Part shown: positions 11,038 through 19,752 of the stretch, in pieces
Layout: every line of letters begins with the position of its first letter
Numbering within the stretch: the stretch's first letter is position 1
DNA from: Mycobacterium sp. URHD0025
Lineage (GTDB): Bacteria; Actinomycetota; Actinomycetes; Mycobacteriales; Mycobacteriaceae
Direction: 5' to 3'
DNA: 64,000 bases
Assembly: GCF_000426065.1 (NCBI RefSeq)
Contig: NZ_AUEQ01000009.1
Location: 124,001-188,000 of the forward strand
The notes under the pieces: generated by a model
The model's input: the letters and a program-made list of their open reading frames with translations, nothing else
What the model was told of the DNA's origin: nothing
The model's database searches: none
Made by a program: the position numbers and the translations under genes

Positions 11038-11055
11038 GTCGCTCGTAGCCGGGCA
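11038..11055 (+). repeat. 18-bp direct copy of the repeat core
   Basis: GTCGCTCGTAGCCGGGCA at 11038-11055 is identical to 11166-11183 inside the right copy. It is preceded by AGCGAC-TCT-GTCGCT (11029-11043), a six-base hairpin, suggesting a truncated third member of the family. Confidence 0.75.
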
Positions 11056-11147
11056 ACCCGAAAACTGTTACGCACGAGGCATATTGCGTCCGGAGTGACG
11101 CGAGTAGAGATCGTATTTGTGACCAGAGTGATCTCAGAGGACCACGA

Positions 11148-11194
11148 GGCGATTGTCGCTGGAAAGTCGCTCGTAGCCGGGCAGGTCGGACATC
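11148..11194 (-). repeat. 47-bp imperfect inverted repeat, right copy
   Basis: Mate of 10880-10926 in opposite orientation, equal in length. Contains ATTGTCGCTG (11152-11161), also found at 10956-10965, and the 18-base core shared with 11038-11055. Confidence 0.75.
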
Positions 11195-11281
11195 GATCTC
11201 GCGCGCCGACACGCCGAAGCACCGACACACCGAAACGACGCGAGGCGAGGCCCGACCCCAACGTCGAAACGCCCTATCCGC

Positions 11282-13507
11282 TCAACCGGCGGGTGCGATG
11301 TCGACGGGAATCCCGTTCAGCACGGCAGTACCCGACAGCGGGTCGAGATGAGTGCCGTCGTTGAGCTGATTGACGTTGACCCCGGGCCGGTCGGCCGCGA
11401 GTCGCTGACCGGTTCCACCGCGGTCATGCCCCCAACCGTGCGGCAGTGAGACCACGCCGCGCCGCAGACCGTCGTTCACCTCGATCGGGGCCAGCAGTTC
11501 ACCGCCCGGCCCCTTGACCACGGCGATGTCGGTGAGTCCGAGATCAGCTGCGTCGTCGGGGTGAATCTGCAGCGTGCACCGGTTGGACCCGCCCGACAGC
11601 GCAGGCAGGTTGTGCATCCAGCTGTTGTTGGACCGCAGATGGCGGCGGCCGATCAGCAAGAACCCGCCCGCCGTCCGGCCGAGCGCATCACGCAGCCGCG
11701 CCACATCGGCCACGATCGGCTCCGGTGCGAGTTCGATTCGCCCACTTGGGGTTCGCAGTATCTCGGGGATCCGTGGCCGCAGCGGTCCGAGGTCGATGCC
11801 GTGCGGATTGGCCTTCAGCCGCTCCAACGTGAGCCCGTCGGGTTTGGTACCGAACGCGTCGCCGTAGGGCCCGAGCCGCAGCATCATGTCGAGGCGGCGT
11901 TCATAACCGGGCCCCGGATACAGCATCGCGGTGAGCTCCTCGACATTGCGCCCCGCCACCGGCGAATCGGGATCGGCAGTCTCCTTGCCCAGCGTCGTCG
12001 CGATCACCTGCGAGTCGACCAGGCCGGGATCGCCGCCGGCGCCGACGCCGTAGAGGATCAGGGCGAGCCGGGACAGGATCTCAGGCTCGTCGGGCCGTCC
12101 GTCCAGGGGCAGCGCCGGAGACGAATACCGCACGTTGTTGCGCACCGCCAGGTTGTTCAGCGCGACGTCGAAATGCGCGCTGCGGGCCGGTGGGGGCGGC
12201 GGCAGGATGACGTCGGCGTGCCGGGTGGTCTCGTTGAGGTACGGGTCGATGGCCAGCATGAATTCGATGCTGTCCAGCGCCCGGTCCAGGCGATCACCGT
12301 CTGGCGCGGAGAGCACCGGGTTTCCGGCAATGGTGATCATCGCCTTGATCTGGCCGTCGCCGTCGGTGTCGATCTCCTCGGCGAGTGCGGCGGCCGGAAG
12401 TTCGGAGAGCGCTTCGGGATAGCCCGAGACCCGGCTGGCCCACCGCCCGGTCCTGAATCCGCGCCCGGATTTCGGCGGGCGCGGTGCGGGCGCGGTGGCC
12501 CCGAGCGCGAACATCGCGCCGCCGGGGCGGTCGAGGTTGCCGGTGAGGATGTTGATCACGTCGACGAGCCAGCTGCCGATGGTGCCGAACTCGACCGTGG
12601 AGGTACCCATCCGGCCGTAGACGGCCGCAGTCGGGGCCGCCGCGAGCTCTCTGGCGAGGCAGCGGATATCGCCGGCCGGCACCCCGCAGGCCTGCTCGAC
12701 GGCCTCGGGCGAGAACGCGTCGGCCAGTGCGCGAACCTCCTCCAAGCCGGTGGCGTGCTCGGCCAACCGTCCGAGATCGACGAGGTCCTCGTCGAACAGC
12801 ACGTGCACGACGGCGAACAGCAGCGCCGCATCGGTGCCGGGCCGCGGCGCGATGTGACGGTCGGCCAGCTCCGCGGTGCGAGTGCGCGCCGGGTCGATGA
12901 CGACGAGCGTGCCGCCACGTCTGCGCAAGGCGCGCAGCTTGCCCGGAAAATCAGCGGCGGTGGCCAGGCTGCCGTTGGACACCAGCGGATTCGCACCGAT
13001 GATCACCAGATAGTCGGTGCGGTCGAGATCGGGCACGGTGAACGCGACGGGACTGCCGAACATCAGGCCCAGGGAGACGTGCTTGGGCATCTGGTCCAGG
13101 GTGCTGGCGCTGAACACCTGCCGGGTGCCCAGACCCTTGACGATCAGCGGCGCGTACAGGCTGCCTGCGATGGTGTGGGCGTTCGGATTGCCCAGATACA
13201 CCCCGACCGAAGCGCCGCCGTGCGCGCCGATGACGGCACCGAGCCGTTCCGCGACGACGGCATACGCCTCGTCCCAGGTGCCCTCGGTCAGCACGCCGTC
13301 GCGCCGGATCAGCGGACGCGTCAGCCGGTCCGGGTCGTTGTCGAGCTCACCGAAGCTGGCGCCCTTCGGACAGATGAACCCCGCACTGAACACGTCATCA
13401 CGATCGCCGCGGGCAGCGGTCACCCGGTCATCGGAGATGGTGAGTGTCAGGCCGCAGGTGGCCTCGCAGAAGGGGCAGATCCGAAGGGCCGTGCGGGTAT
13501 CAGCCAT
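11282..13507 (-). CDS. molybdopterin-dependent oxidoreductase (formate dehydrogenase/nitrate reductase superfamily)
   Basis: 741 residues. N-terminal 4Fe-4S site CPFCEATCGL followed about 27 residues later by CPKG (C-x2-C-x3-C-xn-C). Then the molybdopterin domain: YLGNPNAHTIAGS, DYLVIIGANPLVSNGS, VVIDPARTRTAELADRHI, PGTDAALLFAVVHVL, NILTGNLDRPGGAMF; and a C-terminal molybdopterin-dinucleotide-binding domain with HLRSNNSWMHNLP and VSLPHGWGHDRGG. No twin-arginine signal, so probably cytoplasmic. It resembles the large uncharacterised M. tuberculosis oxidoreductase Rv0197 by type; the substrate is unknown. It stands alone, 45 bases from hpt, with no accessory subunit or cofactor gene nearby. It is not part of the M. 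tuberculosis lpqG-hpt interval. Confidence 0.85.
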   Translation of the reverse strand: MADTRTALRICPFCEATCGLTLTISDDRVTAARGDRDDVFSAGFICPKGASFGELDNDPDRLTRPLIRRDGVLTEGTWDEAYAVVAERLGAVIGAHGGASVGVYLGNPNAHTIAGSLYAPLIVKGLGTRQVFSASTLDQMPKHVSLGLMFGSPVAFTVPDLDRTDYLVIIGANPLVSNGSLATAADFPGKLRALRRRGGTLVVIDPARTRTAELADRHIAPRPGTDAALLFAVVHVLFDEDLVDLGRLAEHATGLEEVRALADAFSPEAVEQACGVPAGDIRCLARELAAAPTAAVYGRMGTSTVEFGTIGSWLVDVINILTGNLDRPGGAMFALGATAPAPRPPKSGRGFRTGRWASRVSGYPEALSELPAAALAEEIDTDGDGQIKAMITIAGNPVLSAPDGDRLDRALDSIEFMLAIDPYLNETTRHADVILPPPPPARSAHFDVALNNLAVRNNVRYSSPALPLDGRPDEPEILSRLALILYGVGAGGDPGLVDSQVIATTLGKETADPDSPVAGRNVEELTAMLYPGPGYERRLDMMLRLGPYGDAFGTKPDGLTLERLKANPHGIDLGPLRPRIPEILRTPSGRIELAPEPIVADVARLRDALGRTAGGFLLIGRRHLRSNNSWMHNLPALSGGSNRCTLQIHPDDAADLGLTDIAVVKGPGGELLAPIEVNDGLRRGVVSLPHGWGHDRGGTGQRLAADRPGVNVNQLNDGTHLDPLSGTAVLNGIPVDIAPAG

Positions 13508-13552
13508 GCCTGCGATTGTGCGCCGAGCGGTTCCGTTTCGTAAGCCTTCGGC

Positions 13553-14131
13553 TTAGCCCTGTTCATACACCTTCGGTTCGAGCGTGCCGATGTAGGGCAG
13601 GTCCCGGTAGCGCTCGGCGAAGTCCAGGCCGTAGCCGACGACGAACTCGTTGGGGATGTCGAAGCCGACATAGGCGACATCGAGTTCGGTCTTGACGGCC
13701 TCGGGCTTGCGCAGCAGCGTGCACACCTTCAGCGAGCGAGGGTGACGAGTGGCCAGGTTGCGCAGCAACCAGGACAGGGTGAGCCCCGAGTCGATGATGT
13801 CCTCGACGATCAGCACGTCGCGGTCATTGATGTCGCGGTCGAGGTCCTTGAGGATGCGCACCACGCCCGAGGACGAGGTGGACGAGCCGTAGGAGCTGAC
13901 CGCCATGAACTCCAACTGCGTGGGCAGCGGGATGGTCCGGGCCAGATCGGTGACGAACATGACGGCGCCCTTGAGCACCGTCACCAGCAGCAGGTCGTCG
14001 TTACCAAGGTTGTCGCGGTACTGCTCTGCGATCATCTCGGCGAGTTCGACGGTGCGGGTCCGGATCTGCTCTTCGGACAACAGCACCGATTTGATGTCTC
14101 CCGCGTACAGCTCGGCAGAGTCGACAGCCAC
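13553..14131 (-). CDS. hpt: hypoxanthine-guanine phosphoribosyltransferase
   Basis: Purine salvage enzyme converting hypoxanthine or guanine plus PRPP to IMP or GMP. Motifs: [37 protein letters not shown], the PRPP loop [25 protein letters not shown], and [24 protein letters not shown]. From GTG 14131 the product is 192 residues beginning (M)[17 protein letters not shown]; a TTG at 14167 would add twelve residues, and no Shine-Dalgarno decides between them. Follows tilS closely, as in other mycobacteria. Confidence 0.92.
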   Translation of the reverse strand: MAVDSAELYAGDIKSVLLSEEQIRTRTVELAEMIAEQYRDNLGNDDLLLVTVLKGAVMFVTDLARTIPLPTQLEFMAVSSYGSSTSSSGVVRILKDLDRDINDRDVLIVEDIIDSGLTLSWLLRNLATRHPRSLKVCTLLRKPEAVKTELDVAYVGFDIPNEFVVGYGLDFAERYRDLPYIGTLEPKVYEQG

Positions 14132-14176
14132 TGCAACAGCGTGCCATGCGAGGGGGCCGCTTTCCAACGCGGATCG

Positions 14177-15136
14177 CTAGACCGCTTCGGTGTGCATACT
14201 CAGCACGCCGCCGCGCCGCGCCGCGAACAACCGCTGTTTGCGCAGCCCGGACCCGACGGCCACACCCCCCTGCCCGCGCCAGGCCATCACCAGCCGGTCG
14301 ACGGCGCGGATCTGGATGTCGGTCAGATCACACGCGCCGCCGTCCAGCAACCATGCCCGGATCGCCCGTCGCCGCAGGGCATCGGGCAAGGAAGCCAGCC
14401 GGGCGGTGACCAGACCACCGTCCTCGTCCCGAACCCCCGCCAGGGCCTCGGCGGCGAGAGCGTCGAGCGTCTCGGTGTCCTCGCGCAATGCGGTGGCGGT
14501 GCGGGCCAGGGCCTCGGCCACCCCGCCGCCGAGTACGTCCTCCAGCAGCGGCAGCACCTCGCGGCGCAGCCTGACCCGGGTGAACCGCGGCTCGGCATTG
14601 TGGGGGTCCTGCCACGGGGTGAGGGCCAGTTCGTCGCAGACCGCGTGGGTCAGGGTTCGCCGTACGCCGAGCAGGGGCCGGTGCCACGGCGGGTCATGCG
14701 GGCGCATCCCCGCGATCGAGCGGGCACCCGATCCGCGGCCCAGCCCGAGCAACACCGTCTCGGCCTGGTCGTCGAGAGTGTGGCCGAGCAGTACCGGTGC
14801 ACCGTCACGGGCCTCGTCCAGCGCGGAGTAACGGGCCTGACGCGCCGCGGCCTCCGGGCCACCAGTGCGGCCGACATCGACCGAAATAACATGCGCGGCA
14901 ACACAACCCAGATCCAGTGCCTGCCGGCGGGCAGAATCGGCGACGGTGTCCGATCCGGCCTGCAGCCGATGGTCGACGATCAGCGCGGTGGTGGGGCGCA
15001 GGGCGGCCGCGACGGCGGTCAGCGCCAGGGAATCCGGGCCGCCCGACAGTGCCACGCACCAGACCGAGCCGTCGACGCCCTGGGCGGCGGCCGCGACCGC
15101 TTGCCGCAGCGCGGCTACAGCACCCGTTCGATCCAT
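14177..15136 (-). CDS. tilS: tRNA(Ile)-lysidine synthetase
   Basis: Modifies C34 of tRNA-Ile(CAU) to lysidine so that it reads AUA; essential. 319 residues. The ATP-pyrophosphatase P-loop is WCVALSGGPDSLALT near residue 26-40, followed by IVDHRLQAGS, LLGHTLDDQAETVLLGLGRGSG and the WQDPHNAEPRFTRVRLRREVLPLL block that defines the N-terminal TilS domain. The short C-terminal part (no full TilS_C domain) is normal for actinobacteria. The start overlaps the upstream gene by 22 bases. Confidence 0.93.
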   Translation of the reverse strand: MDRTGAVAALRQAVAAAAQGVDGSVWCVALSGGPDSLALTAVAAALRPTTALIVDHRLQAGSDTVADSARRQALDLGCVAAHVISVDVGRTGGPEAAARQARYSALDEARDGAPVLLGHTLDDQAETVLLGLGRGSGARSIAGMRPHDPPWHRPLLGVRRTLTHAVCDELALTPWQDPHNAEPRFTRVRLRREVLPLLEDVLGGGVAEALARTATALREDTETLDALAAEALAGVRDEDGGLVTARLASLPDALRRRAIRAWLLDGGACDLTDIQIRAVDRLVMAWRGQGGVAVGSGLRKQRLFAARRGGVLSMHTEAV

Positions 15137-16173
15137 CGTTGTGGTTCGTCGATCTCTTCGGGTTGCGGCAGGGTGTCGGCACTGGACCAGATGGTGTTGA
15201 ACCGGGCCATGCCCACGGCTCCCACGACATGGTCGACGAAAGCCTTGCCCCGCGTGTACTGGCTCATCTTCGCGTCGAAACCGAGCAGGGCGCGCACCAC
15301 CCGCTGCAGTGGCGGCTGCTTGCGTTGCCTGCGCTCGTCGAAGCGACGCCGGATGGTCGAGACCGTGGGCACCACCGCCGGGCCGACCGCATCCATCACG
15401 TGATCGGCGTGCCCTTCCAGCAGGGTGCCCAGTACCAGCAGCCGATCGAGCGCTCGGCGCTGCGGCTCGGCCTGCACGGCGCGCATCAGGCCGAGGACAC
15501 CGCTCGAATTCGGGTCCGGCGCAACGCCTTCAGCGCCATTACGCTGCCGGCGGACGAACTGCGCGAGTCGGCCAACCACCTCGGCGACATCCTCACCGGC
15601 GTCCTGGGTGAGCACCGCCAGCGATTGCGACATGTGGTCGGCCAGCCACGGGTTGGCGCGGAACTGTACCCGGTGGGTGACCTCGTGCAGGCACACCCAC
15701 AGGCGGAAATCAGCTGGGGCGACACGCAATTGGCGTTCGACCGCGATGATGTTCGGATACACCAGCAGCAGCTCGCCGCCGTCGGGACCGAACGGATCGT
15801 ACTGACCGAGGATGCCCGAGGAGACGAACGCCAAAACCGCACCGGTCTGCGCGCCGGTCACCCGGCCGGTGATGAATCCCGGCTTCTCTTCGGCATTTTC
15901 GTCGCCAGGCTTGATGCCGGTGGTCATCACCCGCATCGACCGGGTGGCCGCCCGGATCCATTCGGGACGGTCGACCACGCGTGCCTCGGGCACCTCCGCA
16001 CCCTCGATCAGACCCGTCACCTCACGCACCGGAAGTTCGGCGGCCTTCGAACTCTCCGAGAGCTGTTCGATCACCTGATTGCGGGTGTAGTCGGTGGCTG
16101 CGGGCGCCGGGCGGGCCAGCTTCGCCCCGACCGTCGCGGCGAAGTCCCAGTCGACGGCGCGGCCCGCAGTCAT
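15115..16173 (-). CDS. zinc-dependent metalloprotease-like protein (DUF2342, Rv3626c-like)
   Basis: 352 residues from ATG 16173 (the M. tuberculosis protein is about this size); in-frame GTGs at 16191 (GTGA overlap with the dacB stop) and 16206 are alternatives. Starts MTAGRAVDWDFAATVGAKLARP. A zincin-type site WVCLHEVTHRVQF lies near residue 160, and a C-terminal ERKRR-type basic stretch and LGFDAKMSQYTRGKAFVDHV follow. Proteins of this family carry a 'coenzyme F420 biosynthesis-associated' label in some databases, but no function is proven. Conserved between dacB and tilS. Confidence 0.85.
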   Translation of the reverse strand: MTAGRAVDWDFAATVGAKLARPAPAATDYTRNQVIEQLSESSKAAELPVREVTGLIEGAEVPEARVVDRPEWIRAATRSMRVMTTGIKPGDENAEEKPGFITGRVTGAQTGAVLAFVSSGILGQYDPFGPDGGELLLVYPNIIAVERQLRVAPADFRLWVCLHEVTHRVQFRANPWLADHMSQSLAVLTQDAGEDVAEVVGRLAQFVRRQRNGAEGVAPDPNSSGVLGLMRAVQAEPQRRALDRLLVLGTLLEGHADHVMDAVGPAVVPTVSTIRRRFDERRQRKQPPLQRVVRALLGFDAKMSQYTRGKAFVDHVVGAVGMARFNTIWSSADTLPQPEEIDEPQRWIERVL

Positions 16174-16187
16174 GGTGACCCGATCGT

Positions 16188-17573
16188 TCACGTGCCACAC
16201 CCACACGACCGCAGCACAGCGGCCAGCTCGTCGATCGCGGTGCGCCCGGTGGGCCCCGCGTTGTTGGAGATCAGCGCGAACGTCAGCACCCGTCCGTTGT
16301 CGTCGGTCACGATCCCGGCCAACGCGTTGGTGCCCGTCAGCGACCCGGTCTTGGCTCGCAGCCAGCCTGCGGCGTCACGCCCGGCGTCGGTGTCCAGATA
16401 CCGGTTGGACAGCGTGCCGCTGCCGCCGGCGATGGGCAGCAGATCCACCAACGGCCGCATGGCCGGTTCGGTGTTGCCCGCCGCGATGTTGACCACCTCG
16501 TCGAGAATCCGGGCCGTCAGCAGGTCCTCCGTCGACAGGCCGCTGGAATCGACGAGCTTGGCCGCCGACATGTCGATACCGACGCCCTCGAGCTGGCTCA
16601 GCACCGCGTCGACTCCGCCGTCGAAGCTCTGCGGCCGGTTCAGTTGCGCGGCGATCTCGCGCGCGACCGACTCGGCCATCACGTTGTCTGACTCGTTCAT
16701 CATCTGGCGCAGCCGCTCTATCAGCGGTGCCGACTGCACCGCGGCGATCTGCCTGCCGCCGCCCGGGAGCCCGCCGTTCAGCACCGTCACCGTCGAGGGG
16801 TCCACCTTCAGCGCGGCGGCCAGGGCCCGGCCCGCGTCGAGCGCCGGTGTGACCGACCGCCTGGATTCCACCGTCACCGGCTGGGTGCGCCCACCGTCGA
16901 GCATCACCGGCTCCATCGGCGCGATGTCACCGCCCTCGATGTCGGCCGGATCCCAGCCCGGCGCCATCGTGGGCCCGCTGTACTCGCTGGTGTCCACCCG
17001 GACCGCGGTGACCGTGATGCCACTGCTGCGCACCTGATCGGCCAGGTCACTGATCCGGGCCGCGCCCTTGTACCAGGTGTCGGTGTCCTCGGGCGCCGCC
17101 GAGAGTGTGGTGTCCCCGCCGCCCTTGAGCACCACCAGACCGGGCTGCGAGTCGACGGCCAGCACCGTGGTGGCCAGCCGGGCATTGCGGTCGAGCGTGA
17201 GCAGCGCGGCCGCCGTGGTCAGCACCTTGTTGACCGACGCGGGCTGCATCTGTACCCCGGAATTCTGTTCCCACAGTTCGGCGCCGGTCTCCGCGTCGGT
17301 GATCCGGCCGGTCACCTGACCCAGATCGGGATTGGCCAGCGCCGGAGCGAGCGCCGCGGCCAGGCCGCCGATGGTCGGGCTCGGGGCCGACATGTCCACC
17401 GGGACGATCGCCGGGCTGGCGGTCGCCGGCGGAGGTGCGGGCGGGGCCGCCTCGGCATCACTGGAACGGTGCCCGGTGAACACGGCAGCAACCGCGACGA
17501 CGCCGGCGACCAGCACCAGGACCACGACGCCAACCGCCACATGGGTGGACTGCCGCCACCGAGTGGGCCGCAT
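16188..17573 (-). CDS. dacB: D-alanyl-D-alanine carboxypeptidase/endopeptidase, PBP4 type (Rv3627c-like)
   Basis: 461 residues, the length I recall for Rv3627c. Short cytosolic start, one N-terminal membrane anchor (about 10-32, [21 protein letters not shown] in part), then a Pro/Ala-rich linker and an S13 peptidase domain: SxxK in [15 protein letters not shown] (catalytic Ser), SxN in [10 protein letters not shown], and KTG in [15 protein letters not shown]. Acts outside the membrane, trimming or cleaving peptidoglycan stem peptides. ATG at 17573 has an AGGAG four to five bases upstream. Divergent from ppa across 127 bases. Confidence 0.92.
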   Translation of the reverse strand: MRPTRWRQSTHVAVGVVVLVLVAGVVAVAAVFTGHRSSDAEAAPPAPPPATASPAIVPVDMSAPSPTIGGLAAALAPALANPDLGQVTGRITDAETGAELWEQNSGVQMQPASVNKVLTTAAALLTLDRNARLATTVLAVDSQPGLVVLKGGGDTTLSAAPEDTDTWYKGAARISDLADQVRSSGITVTAVRVDTSEYSGPTMAPGWDPADIEGGDIAPMEPVMLDGGRTQPVTVESRRSVTPALDAGRALAAALKVDPSTVTVLNGGLPGGGRQIAAVQSAPLIERLRQMMNESDNVMAESVAREIAAQLNRPQSFDGGVDAVLSQLEGVGIDMSAAKLVDSSGLSTEDLLTARILDEVVNIAAGNTEPAMRPLVDLLPIAGGSGTLSNRYLDTDAGRDAAGWLRAKTGSLTGTNALAGIVTDDNGRVLTFALISNNAGPTGRTAIDELAAVLRSCGCGT

Positions 17574-17700
17574 ATTTCTCCTGCTCTGCCGGTGGTGGGG
17601 ACGAGCCACCCGTTTAGGCCAGACTATCGCTCTATTAGGGTTGACCCGCGTCGTCGCCCGACGACCCAAGCCTGACCGCAGATGCGAAGGAGCCGCGACG

Positions 17701-18189
17701 GTGAAGTTCGACGTCGTCATCGAGATCCCGAAGGGTTCGCGCAACAAGTACGAGGTTGACCACGAGACCGGCCGGGTCAAACTCGACCGCTACCTCTACA
17801 CATCGTTCGGTTACCCCACCGACTACGGATTTTTCGAGGACACCCTCGGCGAGGACGGCGACCCGCTCGATGCGCTGGTGCTGCTGCCCGAGTCGGTGTT
17901 CCCCGGTTGCATCGTCGAGGCCCGCCCGGTCGCGATGTTCAAGATGACCGACGAGGCCGGTGGCGACGACAAGTTGCTGTGCGTGCCCGCAGGTGATCCG
18001 CGCTGGGACCACGTCCAGGACCTCGGCGACGTGCCGCAGTTCGAACTCGACGCGATCAAGCACTTCTTCGTGCACTACAAGGACCTGGAGCCGGGCAAGT
18101 TCGTCAAGTCGTCGGACTGGGTGGGCCGCGCCGAGGCCGAAGCCGAACTGCAGCGCTCGATCGAGCGGTTCAAGGGCTCAGCTCACTGA
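17701..18189 (+). CDS. ppa: inorganic pyrophosphatase
   Basis: Hydrolyses pyrophosphate to phosphate, pulling biosynthetic reactions forward. 162 residues from GTG 17701, with AAGGAG at 17687-17692 as Shine-Dalgarno. Family I signature: [49 protein letters not shown] (metal-binding aspartates in DGDPLD), [19 protein letters not shown], and [29 protein letters not shown]; the longest of these are split by the reader at will and only the acidic core DGDPLD is diagnostic. Cytosolic hexamer in the family. Confidence 0.96.
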   Translation: MKFDVVIEIPKGSRNKYEVDHETGRVKLDRYLYTSFGYPTDYGFFEDTLGEDGDPLDALVLLPESVFPGCIVEARPVAMFKMTDEAGGDDKLLCVPAGDPRWDHVQDLGDVPQFELDAIKHFFVHYKDLEPGKFVKSSDWVGRAEAEAELQRSIERFKGSAH

Positions 18190-18203
18190 TCGGCTCGCCG
18201 ATC
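18188..18203 (+). terminator. hairpin at the end of ppa
   Basis: GATCGG-CTCG-CCGATC forms a six-base-pair stem with a four-base loop, beginning in the ppa stop codon. No T-run follows. A second hairpin, ACACGG (18238-18243) with CCGTGT (18254-18259), lies before the next gene. Either may end or attenuate ppa transcription. Confidence 0.4.
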
Positions 18204-18289
18204 GAAGCGCACCGATCGGAGAATTAGCCTCGCTGTAACACGGGGTAACTCCGCCGTGTCCTGCGCCTCTCATGATTGCCAGGGTGTTG

Positions 18290-18805
18290 ATGCATCAGGG
18301 CATGGGACTTGAGGCGTACAACGCACTGCCGATGCGACGCGCGGTGCACGCCGTGTACGAGTGCTGCTACAGCGTGGTGCTGGCCACCGATCTTGCCGGT
18401 GGCCGCCCGTTTGCCGACCACGACTCGCTGTTCCGGCAGGCCGACGACCTGATGTTCAGCCTGGGCGAGGATTCCATCGACCGCGTACTGCAGGCCTATC
18501 CGCATATCGGCAGGCGCCCGCGCAGCCTGAAGTCGGTGTGTGAACAGTGCTCGGTGTGGGACGACGATCCCGCGGTGATGGCACAGCTGAACACCGAGGT
18601 GCTGCACTACACCGAGCGGTTCGGATTCGGCTTCGTGATGTTCGTCGAAGACTGCTGCGCACAGAGGGCCTTGGCCGGGATCGTCGACCGGTTGCACAAC
18701 GATCGCGAGACCGAACGCAAGGTCGTTCGCAACGAACTGGCGCGGATCAACCGGGCCCGCCTCGAACGCATGCTCGGCCCCGAGGGCGGCTACTACAACT
18801 GGTGA
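18290..18805 (+). CDS. OHCU decarboxylase-like protein (UraD family), catalytic His apparently replaced
   Basis: 171 residues from ATG 18290 (AGGG five bases upstream). The helical UraD pattern is clear: LMFSLGEDSIDRVLQAYPHIG, SLKSVCEQCSV, and RFGFGFVMFVEDCCAQRALAG with LHNDRETERKVVRNELARINRARLERML. UraD decarboxylates the OHCU intermediate of urate breakdown. Here the position usually occupied by the catalytic His in a HPxxG motif reads Tyr (YPHIG), while the Glu of SxxEQ is kept. No uricase or HIU hydrolase gene is nearby. It may be a divergent or non-catalytic relative. Its 3' end overlaps the converging dehydrogenase by 13 bases. Confidence 0.65.
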   Translation: MHQGMGLEAYNALPMRRAVHAVYECCYSVVLATDLAGGRPFADHDSLFRQADDLMFSLGEDSIDRVLQAYPHIGRRPRSLKSVCEQCSVWDDDPAVMAQLNTEVLHYTERFGFGFVMFVEDCCAQRALAGIVDRLHNDRETERKVVRNELARINRARLERMLGPEGGYYNW

Positions 18806-19746
18806 GTCAGCGGTTCGCCGCGATCGAGTCTGCCGATGTTGGCGGCGATCTCATCGGCGCGTCCGGCGAACGTGGCGGTGGTGACGCCCGAAGAATGCGG
18901 CGTCATCAACACATTGGCCAGTTCGCCGAACGGCAGCTCACTCGGCAGGCCCTTCCCGTCGGGTCCCGGATAGCGGTACCAGACGTCGATCGCGGCGGCC
19001 CGTATCCCACCCTCGTAGAGTGCGTCGTACAGCGCACGCTCCGCCACGAGCGGACCGCGCCCGACATTGACGAGCACCCCGTCGCGACCCAGCACCCGCA
19101 GCTGCTCGGCGCCGATCATGCCCTGGGTGTCGGTGGTCAGGGGCGCCGACACCACGACGACGTCGGACTCCTCCATGAGCAGGTTGAGCGCGGCGGTGTC
19201 GCCGGCCCAGGACAGACCATGTGCTTCCGCGTCCACTCGCCCGGATCCGGTGACCGCGACGCCCGACGAGCCGAGCCCGCGGAACAATTCCCAGACGCAC
19301 CGGCCGATGTGGCCGAACCCCACGAGGCCGATGCGGGCCTCGCCGATCGCAGGCAATTGCGGCAGGTTGGCGTCGTACACCGAGGTGGCCCACGTGCCGC
19401 GGCGCAACGCACGGTCCTGCGCCAGGAAGTCGCGACGCAGCAACACCGCGGCGGCGAGCACGTACTCAGCGATCGACCGCTCGTGATGGAAGGTGTTGGC
19501 CACCAACACCTCCGGCCGCAGCGATGCGAAGGCTATCTTGTCGGTGCCCGCGCCCGCGACGTGCACAAGGCGCAGCTTCTCGGCCGCGGCCGCCATCTCG
19601 GCGGTGAAACGGCCGCCGACGAACACGTCGGCGTCGCGCAGAGCCTCGATGTCTTTGTTCCAGACCACCTCGGCACCGGGCGGTAAGGCAGCCTCGAAAC
19701 GCTCACGGTGTGCCAGGAGGTTCGGTTCGGCGACGACGATCTTCAT
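18793..19746 (-). CDS. D-2-hydroxyacid dehydrogenase (NAD(P)-dependent)
   Basis: 317 residues with the D-isomer-specific fold: VHVAGAGTDKIAF, NTFHHERSIAEYVLAAAVLL, NAD-binding GEARIGLVGFGHIGRCVWEL near 150, VVVSAPLTTDTQGMIG, LVNVGRGPLVAERAL (Arg), and the catalytic-site His in VLMTPHSSGVT. It is the last gene of the long minus-strand aldarate operon, seven bases after gudD. It may reduce a 2-oxo acid or oxidise a hydroxyacid made in the pathway; exact substrate unknown. Confidence 0.85.
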   Translation of the reverse strand: MKIVVAEPNLLAHRERFEAALPPGAEVVWNKDIEALRDADVFVGGRFTAEMAAAAEKLRLVHVAGAGTDKIAFASLRPEVLVANTFHHERSIAEYVLAAAVLLRRDFLAQDRALRRGTWATSVYDANLPQLPAIGEARIGLVGFGHIGRCVWELFRGLGSSGVAVTGSGRVDAEAHGLSWAGDTAALNLLMEESDVVVVSAPLTTDTQGMIGAEQLRVLGRDGVLVNVGRGPLVAERALYDALYEGGIRAAAIDVWYRYPGPDGKGLPSELPFGELANVLMTPHSSGVTTATFAGRADEIAANIGRLDRGEPLTHQL

Positions 19747-19752
19747 CTCACC

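Larger units (their letters stand above)
10825..11281. other. 457-base intergenic stretch with a diverged repeat family
   Basis: No convincing gene. Reading frames here have no start signal or protein-like composition, and they run across the repeats listed separately. The stretch holds two 47-base inverted copies, an 18-base direct copy and a 10-base partial copy of one repeat family, plus the upstream regions of the winged-helix gene at its left; its right edge is the stop of the molybdopterin oxidoreductase. Confidence 0.7.

Noticed and set aside
10758..11261. A 167-codon minus-strand frame through the repeat region
   Set aside because: It overlaps the winged-helix gene start, is built mostly from the repeat units and has no start signal.
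11561..13543. A 660-codon plus-strand frame opposite the molybdopterin oxidoreductase
   Set aside because: The minus strand encodes a protein with clear 4Fe-4S and molybdopterin motifs; the plus frame has none.
14917..17037. A 706-codon plus-strand frame opposite tilS, the metalloprotease-like gene and dacB
   Set aside because: Antisense to three recognisable proteins and without any family signature.
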